In this document: one piece after another, positions 25,921-35,148 of the stretch
Position numbering within the stretch: the first letter of the stretch is position 1
Layout of the letters: each line of letters begins with the position of its first letter
Origin: an uncultured Pelagibacteraceae bacterium
GTDB taxonomy: Bacteria > Pseudomonadota > Alphaproteobacteria > Pelagibacterales > Pelagibacteraceae
Assembly (NCBI GenBank): GCA_902536925.1
Contig: CACAZL010000008.1
Coordinates: 1 to 47,378 of the forward strand
Direction of reading: 5' to 3'
Length of the DNA: 47,378 bases
Program-made: the position numbers and the translations under genes
The notes under the pieces: model-generated
Told to the model about the DNA's origin: nothing
Database searches by the model: none
Seen by the model: only the letters and a program-made list of their open reading frames with translations

Positions 25921-26644
25921 TTTTACTCCTAGATAATTTTAAAAAAACTTCCTCAAGGTTTTTTCTGCCGTGTTTATTGATTAATTCGTCAGGATTTCCT
26001 TTATCAATAATAATTCCGTCCTTCATCATTAGAATTGATTTACAAAGTCTAGTAACTTCATTCATATTATGAGAGGCAAGAAGTATAGATATTTTTTTTT
26101 CTTTTTTATAATTTTCCAAAAAAGATCTAACAAAATCACCTACTTCAGGATCTAATGATGCGGTTGGTTCATCTAATAGCAAAACTTTTGGTTCATTGAT
26201 TAATGCTTTTGCCAAACTAACTCTATTTTTTTGTCCAGATGATAATTCACCTGTAATGCTATTAAGTAATCCTCCCAATCTTAATTTTTCTGATAAAAAT
26301 TCAATCCTCTCATTAATATTATTTATTTTATATAATTTTCCATAAACTGTTAGATTTTGTTTAACCGTAAGTTTTTTTGGCAATTCAATATATGGAGATA
26401 TGAAGTTTATTTGTTCCAAGATTTCAATTCTATTTCCCTCCAATTTTTGACCATTTATAAAAATTTCCCCACTAGTTGGTTTTAAAAGTCCTAACAACAT
26501 ACCAATAGTGGTCGTTTTACCTGAGCCATTTGGACCTAATAGACCTAAAATTTCGTCTTCTTCTATGTTAAAGCTTATACCTTTTACTGCCTCGTTCTTT
26601 CCATAATTTTTTTTAATATTTTTTACTTCGACTAAATTTTTCAT
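25907..26644 (-). CDS. ABC transporter ATP-binding protein (exporter type)
   Basis: A 245-residue ABC ATPase with all motifs: Walker A GPNGSGKTT (37-45), Q loop near 79, signature LSSGQKN (134-140), Walker B VLLLDEPTASLD (154-165) and the switch histidine in LLASHNMNE. The GLLGPNGSGKTTTIGML spacing resembles the DrrA/CcmA/NatA subfamily that pairs with ABC-2 permeases. The permease gene overlaps its 3' end by 14 nt. Its own ATG overlaps the end of the Sua5-type gene by 4 nt, so all three are co-transcribed although their functions seem unrelated. Confidence 0.94.
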   Translation of the reverse strand: MKNLVEVKNIKKNYGKNEAVKGISFNIEEDEILGLLGPNGSGKTTTIGMLLGLLKPTSGEIFINGQKLEGNRIEILEQINFISPYIELPKKLTVKQNLTVYGKLYKINNINERIEFLSEKLRLGGLLNSITGELSSGQKNRVSLAKALINEPKVLLLDEPTASLDPEVGDFVRSFLENYKKEKKISILLASHNMNEVTRLCKSILMMKDGIIIDKGNPDELINKHGRKNLEEVFLKLSRSKNELN

Positions 26645-27576
26645 TTTTTTGATGCTCTAAGAAGTCTATCGTTAATCACTAATCCAAAGTTTCGGTTTGG
26701 TATTCTTTGCACAGCTATTCTTCTGTAACCTAACTTCTTAATTTTTCTTAATGTTTTATACAAATTTTTACCACTCTCCATTAGATTATTTGTCTTACTT
26801 AAATAAAAATAATTCTTATTATTTTCTTTTTTCTTCTTGATAAGTATAAAAGCCTCATCTTTTTTTATTTTAACTGCATTTAATCTTATGGGTATACCTG
26901 GTGAATAATGAACCCTCCCTCTTCCTGGAGAATTTATATTGTTTTTTCCATGCAATTTAGTTTTTAAATTTATTTTTAATTTTCTTTTTAATATAGAAAT
27001 ATCTAAACCACCCAATCTTAAAATTTGGGGTTTTTTTACTAAACTTATTATTGTAGATTCAACACCAACTTTTGATCTTCCACCTTCTAGAATAAATTTA
27101 ATTTTTTCTCCAAATTCGTCATATACATCATCTTTTGTCACTGGACTTATCCCTTCAGAAATATTTGCGCTTGGTGCTGCTAAAGGATATTTCAAAGATT
27201 TTAATAATATTCTAGTGGTTTGGTGATTTGGAAATCTTACACCTAATGTTTTTTTGTTATTAGTAACGTTTTTTGAAATTTTGCTTTTATTTTTTAATTT
27301 TAATATAAATGTAATTGGCCCAGGGCATAATGAATTATAAAGTTTATAAAACAAAGTATTAGTCTCACAATCTCTTTCCAAGTCTTTAATATTACAATAA
27401 TGAACTATTAAGGGGTTATCAGCAGGCCTTCCTTTTAATTTAAATATTTTTTTGGTAGCTTTATCAGAATAAGCATTAGCAGCTAATCCATAGACAGTTT
27501 CCGTAGGTATTCCAATACATTCGTTATTATTTAAATATTTTACTGCTTTTTTAATATTTGAATCATTAATTTTCAT
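26641..27576 (-). CDS. tsaC: Threonylcarbamoyl-AMP synthase, Sua5 type
   Basis: This enzyme makes threonylcarbamoyl-AMP from threonine, bicarbonate and ATP for the universal t6A37 modification of ANN-decoding tRNAs. The 311 residues contain the YrdC domain (about 8-200): IGIPTETVYGLAANA, KIFKLKGRPADNPLIVH, SLCPGPITFIL and GVRFPNHQ. The linker NSPGRGRVHYSPGIPIRL and a C-terminal Sua5 domain follow. The extra domain makes this the Sua5 form rather than the short TsaC. It is first in the minus-strand unit with the ABC exporter genes. It is divergent from xseB with only about 20 nt between start codons, so both promoters must overlap neighbouring coding DNA. Confidence 0.94.
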   Translation of the reverse strand: MKINDSNIKKAVKYLNNNECIGIPTETVYGLAANAYSDKATKKIFKLKGRPADNPLIVHYCNIKDLERDCETNTLFYKLYNSLCPGPITFILKLKNKSKISKNVTNNKKTLGVRFPNHQTTRILLKSLKYPLAAPSANISEGISPVTKDDVYDEFGEKIKFILEGGRSKVGVESTIISLVKKPQILRLGGLDISILKRKLKINLKTKLHGKNNINSPGRGRVHYSPGIPIRLNAVKIKKDEAFILIKKKKENNKNYFYLSKTNNLMESGKNLYKTLRKIKKLGYRRIAVQRIPNRNFGLVINDRLLRASKK

Positions 27577-27596
27577 ATAATATTACAAATTATTAT

Positions 27597-27833
27597 ATGA
27601 AAGAAAAAATTTTGCCAGATGATATTGAATCAAAATCTTTGAGTGACCTTACAGATATAGCAGATCGTTTAATACAAGAATTAGAAAGTAAAAAAAATTT
27701 GGAAGAATCTATTGACGATTATCAATATTTAATAAAGTTAAATAATTTAATAGAGAAAAAATTTCAAAAGGACTCAAAAAATATATCTGAAAGTACCAAG
27801 CTAAAAATCGAAGAACTAACCTCAAAAAAATGA
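27597..27833 (+). CDS. xseB: Exodeoxyribonuclease VII small subunit
   Basis: XseB binds several copies to the large subunit XseA, forming a nuclease that degrades single-stranded DNA. This 78-residue acidic/basic helical protein has the ADRLIQELES and SIDDYQYLIKLNNLIEK helices that correspond to the usual I-x-x-L-E and G-x-x-L-x-x-G-x-x-L pattern of XseB, though the glycines are less obvious than in other species. Position supports the call: xseB-ispA-dxs is a frequent order in proteobacteria. Its stop overlaps the ispA ATG by 4 nt. XseA is not in the window. Confidence 0.78.
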   Translation: MKEKILPDDIESKSLSDLTDIADRLIQELESKKNLEESIDDYQYLIKLNNLIEKKFQKDSKNISESTKLKIEELTSKK

Positions 27834-28699
27834 AAAAAAAATTAGCGAGAACTGTTTATGTAGTAAATAAATTTTTAAAGAATTACTTAGCAAAACAAAA
27901 AAAAACAGATCTAATTATACCTATTAAGTATGGTTTATTTCCTGGGGGAAAAAAAATAAGATCTAAGCTTATCTTTGATGTTGGAAAAATTTTTAATGTA
28001 GAAAAAAAAAATCTTTTATATTTAAGTTCAGCTGTCGAATGTATACACGCTTATTCACTAATACATGACGATTTACCTTGTATGGATGATGATGATATAA
28101 GAAGAGGTAAACTAACTACACATAAAAAATTTGGAGAATCAACGGCGGTCTTAGCCGGCAACTCTCTTTTGACATTAGCTTTTGAAATTTTATCAGATCC
28201 AAAGTTCAGCATAAATAACAATAAAAAAATAACTTTAATAAATCTAATATCTCAATCATCGGGACACCAAGGAATAGCTGGAGGTCAATTTTTGGATTTA
28301 AATTATGAAAGAAAAAAAGTTTCTAAAAAAAAAGTTATAAATATGGAGATTAAAAAGACTGGAAAATTATTTTCATTCAGCTGTTTGTCTCCAGTTATTT
28401 TGACAAACAAAAAAGATCAAATAAAAAAATTCTCGGTTATTGGTGAAAAAATTGGTTTACTTTTTCAAATTGTAGATGATTTAATTGATTATAGCAGTAC
28501 ATCAAAAACTGCAGGAAAAAAAACAAATAAAGACTCTAAAAAGGGAAAAGCAACATTAATAAGTTTACTAGGATATAAAAATGCTATTAAATATGCATCA
28601 AAACTAAAAAAAGAAATATTTAATAGCTTAGTTGGATATGGAAATAATGCTAGTGATTTAAAAGAGACAATTGAATTTATATTAAGTAGAAATAAATAA
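27830..28699 (+). CDS. ispA: Short-chain (farnesyl/geranylgeranyl) diphosphate synthase
   Basis: This enzyme condenses isopentenyl diphosphate with allylic diphosphates. The 289 residues are the IspA length. The first aspartate-rich motif is DDLPCMDDDD (80-89), with the two-residue insertion typical of bacterial farnesyl synthases and preceded by SLIH. GGKKIRSK binds the substrate phosphate and the second aspartate motif is DDLIDYSS. A GQFLDL segment is mid-protein. The residue near the fifth position before the first motif is Tyr75, consistent with a short-chain product, but chain length is an inference. It overlaps xseB by 4 nt and abuts dxs, giving a precursor-supply operon. The longer-chain synthase is at 32345. 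Confidence 0.94.
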   Translation: MKKKLARTVYVVNKFLKNYLAKQKKTDLIIPIKYGLFPGGKKIRSKLIFDVGKIFNVEKKNLLYLSSAVECIHAYSLIHDDLPCMDDDDIRRGKLTTHKKFGESTAVLAGNSLLTLAFEILSDPKFSINNNKKITLINLISQSSGHQGIAGGQFLDLNYERKKVSKKKVINMEIKKTGKLFSFSCLSPVILTNKKDQIKKFSVIGEKIGLLFQIVDDLIDYSSTSKTAGKKTNKDSKKGKATLISLLGYKNAIKYASKLKKEIFNSLVGYGNNASDLKETIEFILSRNK

Positions 28700-30610
28700 A
28701 TGCAGAATTATAAATATTTAAATAATATTAATTTTCCTTCAGATATAAAAAAACTCAATAATGAAGAATTAAAAGTTCTATCAGATGAAGTAAGAAGCGA
28801 AATGATTGATGCTGTCTCAAAAACAGGTGGTCATCTAGGCGCAGGTTTAGGTGTTGTAGAATTAACAGTAGCACTTCATCATGTTTTTGACACTCCAAAA
28901 GATAAATTGATATGGGATGTTGGCCATCAATCATACCCTCATAAAATTTTAACAGGAAGAAAAGATAAAATAAGAACTTTAAGACAAGGAAGTGGATTAT
29001 CTGGTTTTACAAAGCGATCAGAAAGTGAATTTGACCCCTTTGGTGCAGCTCATAGTTCTACTTCTATTTCTGCTGGACTTGGTATTGCGACAGCAAATAA
29101 ATTATCAAATAAATCTGATCAGGTTATAGCAGTTATTGGTGACGGTGCCATGAGTGCAGGAATGGCATATGAAGCTATGAATAATGCTGGAGACTCAAAA
29201 ACTAAAATGATCGTAATTTTGAATGACAATGATATGTCAATTGCAAAACCAGTTGGTGCAATGAAATCTTACCTTGCTAAAATTTTTTCAGGTAAGATTT
29301 ATTTTAGTTTAAGAGAAACAGTTAAAATGATTATTTCATCCTTTTCGAAAAGATTTAGCAAAAAGGCTGGAAAGGCTGAAGATTTTTTCAGATCAGCTGT
29401 CACAGGTGGTACATTATTTAATTCATTAGGTTTTTATTATGTTGGTCCAATTGATGGTCATGATTTAGATGTTTTATTGCCAATTTTAAAAAATGCAAAA
29501 GAAAGTAATCATAATGGTCCAATACTAATTCATATAAAAACTCAAAAAGGCAAAGGATATAGTTTTGCTGAAAAATCTGATGATAAATATCACGGAGTTA
29601 CAAAATTTGATGTTCAAACTGGAGTTCAGCAAAAATCAACAACTAAGGCTCCTGCTTTTACAAAGGTATTTGCAAATACATTAATAGAGCATGCAAAGAA
29701 AGACAGTAAAATCGTAGGTATAACTGCAGCTATGCCGTCTGGAACAGGCATGGACGCATTTAGCAAAGTTTTCCCGGATAGAACTTTTGATGTTGGAATT
29801 GCCGAACAACATGCTGTTACTTTTGCTGCAGGTTTAGCCACAGAAGGTTATAAGCCTTATGCAGCAATTTATTCAACATTTTTACAAAGAGCTTATGATC
29901 AGGTAGTTCATGACGTTGCAATTCAAAGTTTACCAGTAAGATTTGCAATTGATAGAGCTGGTTTAGTTGGTGCCGATGGAGCGACTCATGCAGGTTCTTT
30001 TGATATTACATATTTATCAACTTTACCCAATTTTATTGTAATGGCAGCAAGTGATGAGGGAGAATTAGTAAGAATGGTTAATACGTCAGTAGATATTAAT
30101 AATCAACCGTGTGCATTTAGATATCCAAGGGGAAATGGAGTAGGTTTAAAATTACCCGATATCAACGAAAAAATCGATATTGGAAAAGGAAGAGTTATAA
30201 GAGAAGGAAAGAAAGTTGCTTTAGTAAGTTTTGGAAATAGATTAAAAGAATGTTTATTGGCTGAAGAAAGTTTAAAAAAAATGGGAATTAAACCCACAAT
30301 TATAGATGCTAGATTTGCAAAACCTTTAGATGAAAATCTCATGTGGCAAGTTGCAACAAATCATGAAGTACTAATTACATTGGAAGAAGGTTCTATTGGA
30401 GGTTTTGGAGCCCATGTAAATCATTTTTTAAATGAAAAGAATTTATTAGATAATAATTTAAAATTTAGATCAATGATTTTGCCTGATAAATTTTTAGACC
30501 AAGATAAACCAGAAGAAATGTATAAAGAAGCTGGTTTAGATGCTAAATCTATTGAAGCAAAGGTTTTAGAAACTTTAAATTCCAAAGTTGTAATTAAAAA
30601 AACGAACTAA
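28700..30610 (+). CDS. dxs: 1-deoxy-D-xylulose-5-phosphate synthase
   Basis: DXS joins pyruvate and glyceraldehyde 3-phosphate, the entry step of the MEP isoprenoid pathway, and its product also feeds thiamine and pyridoxal synthesis in many bacteria. The 636 residues contain [18 protein letters not shown] with the catalytic histidine near 45, [13 protein letters not shown], the thiamine diphosphate motif [13 protein letters not shown] (148-160), the pyrimidine-domain segment [16 protein letters not shown], and [15 protein letters not shown]. The spacing between the first two thiamine motifs distinguishes it from transketolase. It directly follows ispA. Its stop codon overlaps the stop of the convergent aroC. 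Confidence 0.98.
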   Translation: MQNYKYLNNINFPSDIKKLNNEELKVLSDEVRSEMIDAVSKTGGHLGAGLGVVELTVALHHVFDTPKDKLIWDVGHQSYPHKILTGRKDKIRTLRQGSGLSGFTKRSESEFDPFGAAHSSTSISAGLGIATANKLSNKSDQVIAVIGDGAMSAGMAYEAMNNAGDSKTKMIVILNDNDMSIAKPVGAMKSYLAKIFSGKIYFSLRETVKMIISSFSKRFSKKAGKAEDFFRSAVTGGTLFNSLGFYYVGPIDGHDLDVLLPILKNAKESNHNGPILIHIKTQKGKGYSFAEKSDDKYHGVTKFDVQTGVQQKSTTKAPAFTKVFANTLIEHAKKDSKIVGITAAMPSGTGMDAFSKVFPDRTFDVGIAEQHAVTFAAGLATEGYKPYAAIYSTFLQRAYDQVVHDVAIQSLPVRFAIDRAGLVGADGATHAGSFDITYLSTLPNFIVMAASDEGELVRMVNTSVDINNQPCAFRYPRGNGVGLKLPDINEKIDIGKGRVIREGKKVALVSFGNRLKECLLAEESLKKMGIKPTIIDARFAKPLDENLMWQVATNHEVLITLEEGSIGGFGAHVNHFLNEKNLLDNNLKFRSMILPDKFLDQDKPEEMYKEAGLDAKSIEAKVLETLNSKVVIKKTN

Positions 30611-31692
30611 TTTCCACATTGAGCTTTATTCATTAAGTAGTGATCAAGGATTACGCAATGCATCATTGCTTCACCTATAGGTACCGCCCTAATACCTACG
30701 CAAGGATCATGTCTACCTGTGACTGAAATTGAAGTATTTTTTCCAAATTTATTAATTGTTTTTCTTTGAGAAAGAATTGATGAAGTCGGTTTTACCGCAA
30801 ATGAAACTATTATTTCTTGTCCACTAGAAATTCCTCCTAAAATTCCTCCAGCATTATTTGATTTAAATTTTGTTTTCTGTCCTTTTTGAGACATTTCATC
30901 AGAATTTTGTTCACCAGAGAGTTGAGCAGAGTTCATTCCTGATCCTATATTTACACCTTTTACAGCATTAATACTCATCATAGCAGATGCCAAATCCATA
31001 TCTAATTTAGAATAAATTGGAGCTCCCAATCCGACAGGCACACCTCTTGCTCTTACTTCAATAACAGCCCCACATGATGAGCCAGCTTTTCTTATTCCAA
31101 GTAAATACTTTTCCCATAATTTTAAAACTGTTTTATCAGGGCAAAATAAAGGATTGTTTGAAATGAATTTGTCATTCCATTTTTCTGTGTCACATCCTAG
31201 TATTCCTAATTGCGTTACTGCTCCAATTACTCTGTATTTTTTTCCGATAATTTTTTCTAAAACTTGTTTTGCTATTGCCCCTGCTGCCACTCTTGAGGCA
31301 GTCTCTCTTGCTGACTGTCTGCCTCCACCTCTATAATCTCTAATTCCATATTTTTTAAAATATGTGTAATCAGCATGACCAGGTCTAAATTTATCTTTGA
31401 TATTTTTATAATCCTTGGAACGCATATCTTTATTGAAGATAATCATTGAAATAGGCGTACCAGTTGTTTTGCCCTCAAATGTCCCTGATAAAATTTCCAC
31501 TTTATCATCCTCTTTTCTTTGGGTTGTGAATTTAGACTGACCAGGCTTTCTTTTATTTAATTCTAACTGAATGTCTTTGACATTAAGCTTGATATTTGGG
31601 GGACATCCATCAACAACACATCCTATTGCCGGACCGTGAGACTCACCCCATGTAGTAAATCGAAAAAATTTTCCAAATGTATTAAAAGACAT
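30607..31692 (-). CDS. aroC: Chorismate synthase
   Basis: AroC eliminates phosphate from EPSP to yield chorismate, using reduced FMN. The 361 residues show the opening [20 protein letters not shown] and RRKPGQ-type (here [15 protein letters not shown]), followed by the internal signature [20 protein letters not shown] and the C-terminal [17 protein letters not shown]. All are highly conserved FMN or substrate segments. The gene stands alone on the minus strand, convergent with dxs (4-nt overlap including both stop codons) and divergent from pdxH with 32 nt between starts. Confidence 0.98.
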   Translation of the reverse strand: MSFNTFGKFFRFTTWGESHGPAIGCVVDGCPPNIKLNVKDIQLELNKRKPGQSKFTTQRKEDDKVEILSGTFEGKTTGTPISMIIFNKDMRSKDYKNIKDKFRPGHADYTYFKKYGIRDYRGGGRQSARETASRVAAGAIAKQVLEKIIGKKYRVIGAVTQLGILGCDTEKWNDKFISNNPLFCPDKTVLKLWEKYLLGIRKAGSSCGAVIEVRARGVPVGLGAPIYSKLDMDLASAMMSINAVKGVNIGSGMNSAQLSGEQNSDEMSQKGQKTKFKSNNAGGILGGISSGQEIIVSFAVKPTSSILSQRKTINKFGKNTSISVTGRHDPCVGIRAVPIGEAMMHCVILDHYLMNKAQCGN

Positions 31693-31724
31693 TATATTAT
31701 TGTATAAATTATTTTGGTTAAATT

Positions 31725-32348
31725 ATGAACGAAAAAAATTCTTTAGGGTTAGATAAATGCTTTTTAGAACTCGATAATCCAATATTATTATTCACTGAAT
31801 GGTATAATGAGGCAAAGAAAACAGAAATTAACGATCCAAATGCATTAGCCCTAGGCACTATTGACGAAAAAGGTTATCCGAATGTAAGAATGGTATTACT
31901 CAAAGACTATGGAGAAGATGGATTTGTTTTTTATACTAACTTTAATAGCAATAAAGGAAACTCTATAAAGCGGAATCCGAATATTTCGATGTGCTTTCAT
32001 TGGAAAAGTTTACTCAGACAAATCCGTATAGTTGGTACTGCTGAAAAAGTTTCAAATGATGAAGCTGACAATTATTATAATTCCAGAAGTTATGGAAGTA
32101 GAATTGGTGCGTGGGCATCAAATCAAAGCTCAATTTTAAAAGATAGAGAAGAACTAAACCAATCTATAAAAAAATTTAAAGATCTCTACAAAGATGAAAA
32201 CAATGTTCCAAGACCCAATCATTGGTCAGGATGGAGGTTAAAACATCACGAAATTGAATTTTGGTTAGATGGTGAAAATAGAATTCATGAAAGATTAAAA
32301 TATATTAAAGAAAATAACGATTGGAAAAAAATTCTTTTATCACCTTAA
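31725..32348 (+). CDS. pdxH: Pyridoxamine/pyridoxine 5'-phosphate oxidase
   Basis: PdxH uses FMN and oxygen to form pyridoxal 5'-phosphate. The 207 residues have the classical series: NALALGTIDEKGYPNVRMVLLKD, GFVFYTNFNSNKG, the FMN-binding segment MCFHWKSLLRQIRIVG, SRSYGSRIGAWASNQSS, and the C-terminal WSGWRLKHHEIEFW and RIHERLKY, where the final arginines bind substrate phosphate. It reads against aroC (divergent) and ispB (convergent, 4-nt overlap of stops). Requirement for oxygen fits an aerobic organism. Confidence 0.97.
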   Translation: MNEKNSLGLDKCFLELDNPILLFTEWYNEAKKTEINDPNALALGTIDEKGYPNVRMVLLKDYGEDGFVFYTNFNSNKGNSIKRNPNISMCFHWKSLLRQIRIVGTAEKVSNDEADNYYNSRSYGSRIGAWASNQSSILKDREELNQSIKKFKDLYKDENNVPRPNHWSGWRLKHHEIEFWLDGENRIHERLKYIKENNDWKKILLSP

Positions 32349-33358
32349 AATTTTCTATTAATACTAAAAGAAGTTAAATTTTTTAGTATAGTTTTTTCTT
32401 CACAATCTTGAAATAGACTTAATGAATTTGATGCTAAACTTATATAGTGTTCCGCTTTTTTGTAACACTCATTAATTATGTTATATTTTTTTACCAATGT
32501 AAGCACATAGTCAAATTGTTCTTTAGATCTGATATTTTGTTCAAATATTTTTTTTAAAACTAATTTTTCATCTGAAGATAATTTTTGATTTAATAGAATA
32601 ATCGGGAGAGTTACCTTGCCCTCAAAGAAATCTTTCCCCATCTCTTTACCAAACATTTTTAATTCTGAGTTATAGTCAAGTGTGTCATCCGCAATCTGAA
32701 ATGTTAATCCAAGGTTCTTTCCATAGAATTCTAGTGCATCTTTAAATTTATTATCTTTATCGGTAATTATCGACCCAACTTTTGAAGATGCTGAAAATAA
32801 AGCTGCAGTTTTAGAGGAAATTATATTCAAATATGTTTCTTCCAACATTTCAGAGTCACCTTTATGTTGTAACTGCAAAACTTCTCCTTGAGCAATAGTT
32901 GACGATGTAGAAGATAGAAGTTTTAATATTTCAATACTTCCATCCTCAACCATCATTTCAAAACATCTACTTAATAAATAGTCCCCAACAAGAACTGATG
33001 ACTGATTCCCCCAAATTTTATTTGTAGTTTTTTTGCCTCTTCTTAAATCCGCACTGTCAATTACATCATCGTGCATAAGAGTTGCTGCGTGTATAAGTTC
33101 AACACATGCAGCTAGATTTACATCTCTAATACCTTTTGTATATCCACACAATTTAGCACATTCCAAAGTAAGCAGTGCTCTTAATCTTTTACCACCACTA
33201 GTCATGTGATAAGCAGTCATTTCTTTAACTAGCTCAACTTTACTATCTAATTTATAGGTTATTTTATCTTCAACTAAACTAAGTTTTTCATCAACAGAAT
33301 TTAACAAATCTGTGTATGCATTAGATATTTGCTTTTTTAATTGAACTACTGATCCCAT
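32345..33358 (-). CDS. ispB: Long-chain polyprenyl diphosphate synthase
   Basis: IspB-type enzymes make the octa- to decaprenyl tail of ubiquinone. The 337 residues contain GGKRLRALL (55-63), the first aspartate motif LMHDDVIDSADLRRG with DDVID at 97-101 (no insertion, unlike IspA), GDYLLSRCFEMM, the GEVLQLQHKGD segment and the second motif FQIADDTLDY. Small residues precede the first aspartate motif (AATLMH), fitting a long-chain product; exact length cannot be read. The start faces the S49 peptidase gene across a 108-nt gap holding back-to-back promoter candidates. Confidence 0.94.
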   Translation of the reverse strand: MGSVVQLKKQISNAYTDLLNSVDEKLSLVEDKITYKLDSKVELVKEMTAYHMTSGGKRLRALLTLECAKLCGYTKGIRDVNLAACVELIHAATLMHDDVIDSADLRRGKKTTNKIWGNQSSVLVGDYLLSRCFEMMVEDGSIEILKLLSSTSSTIAQGEVLQLQHKGDSEMLEETYLNIISSKTAALFSASSKVGSIITDKDNKFKDALEFYGKNLGLTFQIADDTLDYNSELKMFGKEMGKDFFEGKVTLPIILLNQKLSSDEKLVLKKIFEQNIRSKEQFDYVLTLVKKYNIINECYKKAEHYISLASNSLSLFQDCEEKTILKNLTSFSINRKF

Positions 33359-33369
33359 AAATTCAAAAT

Positions 33370-33400
33370 ATTATATTAAGTTTATTAATATACTTATCAA
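33370..33400 (-). promoter_or_regulatory. Candidate ispB promoter
   Basis: On the minus strand, TTGATA (33395-33400) and a perfect TATAAT (33370-33375) are separated by 19 nt, longer than ideal. The -10 is only 11 nt from the ispB ATG, so a leader would be very short. The -35 abuts that of the divergent peptidase promoter. Confidence 0.35.
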
Positions 33401-33428
33401 TTGACGCACCTAATTCTTCAACTATAAG
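33401..33428 (+). promoter_or_regulatory. Candidate promoter of the S49 peptidase gene
   Basis: TTGACG (33401-33406) and TATAAG (33423-33428) have 16-nt spacing, each with one mismatch to the sigma-70 consensus. It is among the two best promoter matches in the window. Initiation near 33435 would leave a leader of about 30 nt. This promoter could drive the peptidase-glyQ-glyS-ppdK run. Confidence 0.5.
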
Positions 33429-33466
33429 TAGCTTTATAAATAAGTAAAATTTTTATAATCATTTGT

Positions 33467-34273
33467 ATGTTCTCATTTTTTAAAAAAAAAAAAATTGTTA
33501 GTCATTTAAGGCTTACTGGTGTCATTGGAAATGTTGGAAAGTTTAAACAAGGAATAGAATATTCCTCTCAAGAAGAAATGATAAAAAAAGCTTTTTCAGT
33601 AAAAAAAGCAGAAGCAGTTGCAATTTCAATTAATTCACCAGGTGGTTCACCCGTTCAATCACATCTAATATATAAATTTATTAGAGAACAATCTAAGAAA
33701 AATAAAAAAAAAGTATTAGTTTTTGCGGAAGATGTTGCTGCATCTGGAGGCTATCTAATTGCATGCGCAGGTGATGAGATTTATGCTAATGCAAGTTCTA
33801 TAATCGGATCAATAGGAGTAATTTATTCTTCTTTTGGTTTTAAAGATTTAATTCAAAAAATTGGTATTCAAAGAAGGGTTTATACAGCCGGAAAAAATAA
33901 AAGTACTCTAGATCCTTTTTTAGACGAGAAAGAAGAGGACATTCAAAGATTAAAAAATATTCAACTGGAACTTCACCAAGAATTTATTAATGTTGTAGAG
34001 GAAAGTAGATCAACAAAATTAAACAAAACGGATGTTGAACTTTTTTCTGGAGAATTTTGGTCTGGCAAAACATCCTTAAAACTTGGTTTGATAGATGGAA
34101 TAGGGAATGCTGAACAAATACTAAGAGAAAAATTTGGTGAAGATGTTGAAATTAAAAAATTTGAAAAGTCTAAAGGATGGCTTGCCAAAAAACTTTCATC
34201 TTCAGAAGACCATGCAGATAAATTGATTAGTGTTCTAGAAGAAAGATCTATTTGGCAAAAATATGGTTTCTAA
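33467..34273 (+). CDS. S49 family serine peptidase (SppA/SohB-like), apparently without membrane anchor
   Basis: SppA-like peptidases degrade remnant signal peptides. This 268-residue protein is the half-length (single-domain) form. Seen are the [13 protein letters not shown] strand-turn (54-66), the catalytic serine in [12 protein letters not shown] (Ser93), and [10 protein letters not shown]. The likely catalytic lysine is Lys145 in [32 protein letters not shown] follows near the end. Its N-terminus [13 protein letters not shown] lacks the membrane helix of canonical SppA or SohB, so it may act on the cytoplasmic side. Codons 6-10 are a run of 13 adenines, a potential slippage site. The final 11 nt overlap the glyQ start. 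Confidence 0.87.
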   Translation: MFSFFKKKKIVSHLRLTGVIGNVGKFKQGIEYSSQEEMIKKAFSVKKAEAVAISINSPGGSPVQSHLIYKFIREQSKKNKKKVLVFAEDVAASGGYLIACAGDEIYANASSIIGSIGVIYSSFGFKDLIQKIGIQRRVYTAGKNKSTLDPFLDEKEEDIQRLKNIQLELHQEFINVVEESRSTKLNKTDVELFSGEFWSGKTSLKLGLIDGIGNAEQILREKFGEDVEIKKFEKSKGWLAKKLSSSEDHADKLISVLEERSIWQKYGF

Positions 34274-35147
34274 AAAAAAAACAAAAAATTTAAAATCATT
34301 TATTTCTTTTCAGGATACAATTTTAAATCTACAAAAGTACTGGTCAAAAAAAGGTTGTGTTATTTTACAACCATATGATTTAGAAGTTGGAGCAGGAACA
34401 TTTCACCCCGCAACAACTTTAAGATCATTAGGTCCTAAATCTTGGAAAACAGCTTATGTTCAACCATCAAGAAGACCAACAGATGGAAGATATGGAGAAA
34501 ATCCTAATCGTTTACAACACTACTATCAATTTCAAGTATTAATAAAACCTTCACCAAAAGATATTAAAAAAATGTATCTTAATAGTCTTTCATCAATTGG
34601 TATTAAACATGAAGAGCACGATATCAGATTTGTAGAAGATGATTGGGAAAGTCCGACTTTAGGTGCCGCTGGTCTTGGATGGGAAGTATGGTGTGATGGT
34701 ATGGAAGTCACTCAATTTACTTATTTTCAACAAATGGCAGGGATGGAATGCAATCCAATATCTGTTGAAATTACTTATGGATTAGAAAGATTATGTATGT
34801 TCATTCAAAATAAAAAAAACGTTTTTGATTTAATTTGGAACGATGAAGGAGTTTTATACAAAGATGTTTTTCATCAAGCTGAAAAAGAATTTTCAGCCTA
34901 TAATTTTGAGTATGCAAATACTGATAACTTATTTAAAATTTTTGAAATGCTTGAAGGAGAAGCAAAATCCTTAATTGAAAAGAAAATTTCTCTTCCGGCA
35001 TATGATCAATGTTTAAAGTCAAGTCATGTGTTTAATATTTTAGATGCTAGAGGAGTTATAAGTGTTGCTCAAAGAGCAGAATATATTGCAAGGATCAGAG
35101 ATCTGACAAAAGAAATTGGAAAAATCTGGGTAGAAACACAAAATTAA
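34263..35147 (+). CDS. glyQ: Glycyl-tRNA synthetase alpha subunit
   Basis: GlyQ is the catalytic half of the bacterial alpha2beta2 glycyl-tRNA synthetase. The 294 residues contain the class II core: [25 protein letters not shown] near the start, the motif 2 region [42 protein letters not shown], and the motif 3-like [13 protein letters not shown]. Conservation is very high along the whole chain. The ATG at 34263 lies within the end of the peptidase gene. A shorter start is possible, since the first dozen residues are a non-conserved lysine-rich stretch. It ends 1 nt before glyS. Confidence 0.98.
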   Translation: MVSKKKTKNLKSFISFQDTILNLQKYWSKKGCVILQPYDLEVGAGTFHPATTLRSLGPKSWKTAYVQPSRRPTDGRYGENPNRLQHYYQFQVLIKPSPKDIKKMYLNSLSSIGIKHEEHDIRFVEDDWESPTLGAAGLGWEVWCDGMEVTQFTYFQQMAGMECNPISVEITYGLERLCMFIQNKKNVFDLIWNDEGVLYKDVFHQAEKEFSAYNFEYANTDNLFKIFEMLEGEAKSLIEKKISLPAYDQCLKSSHVFNILDARGVISVAQRAEYIARIRDLTKEIGKIWVETQN

Positions 35148-35148
35148 A

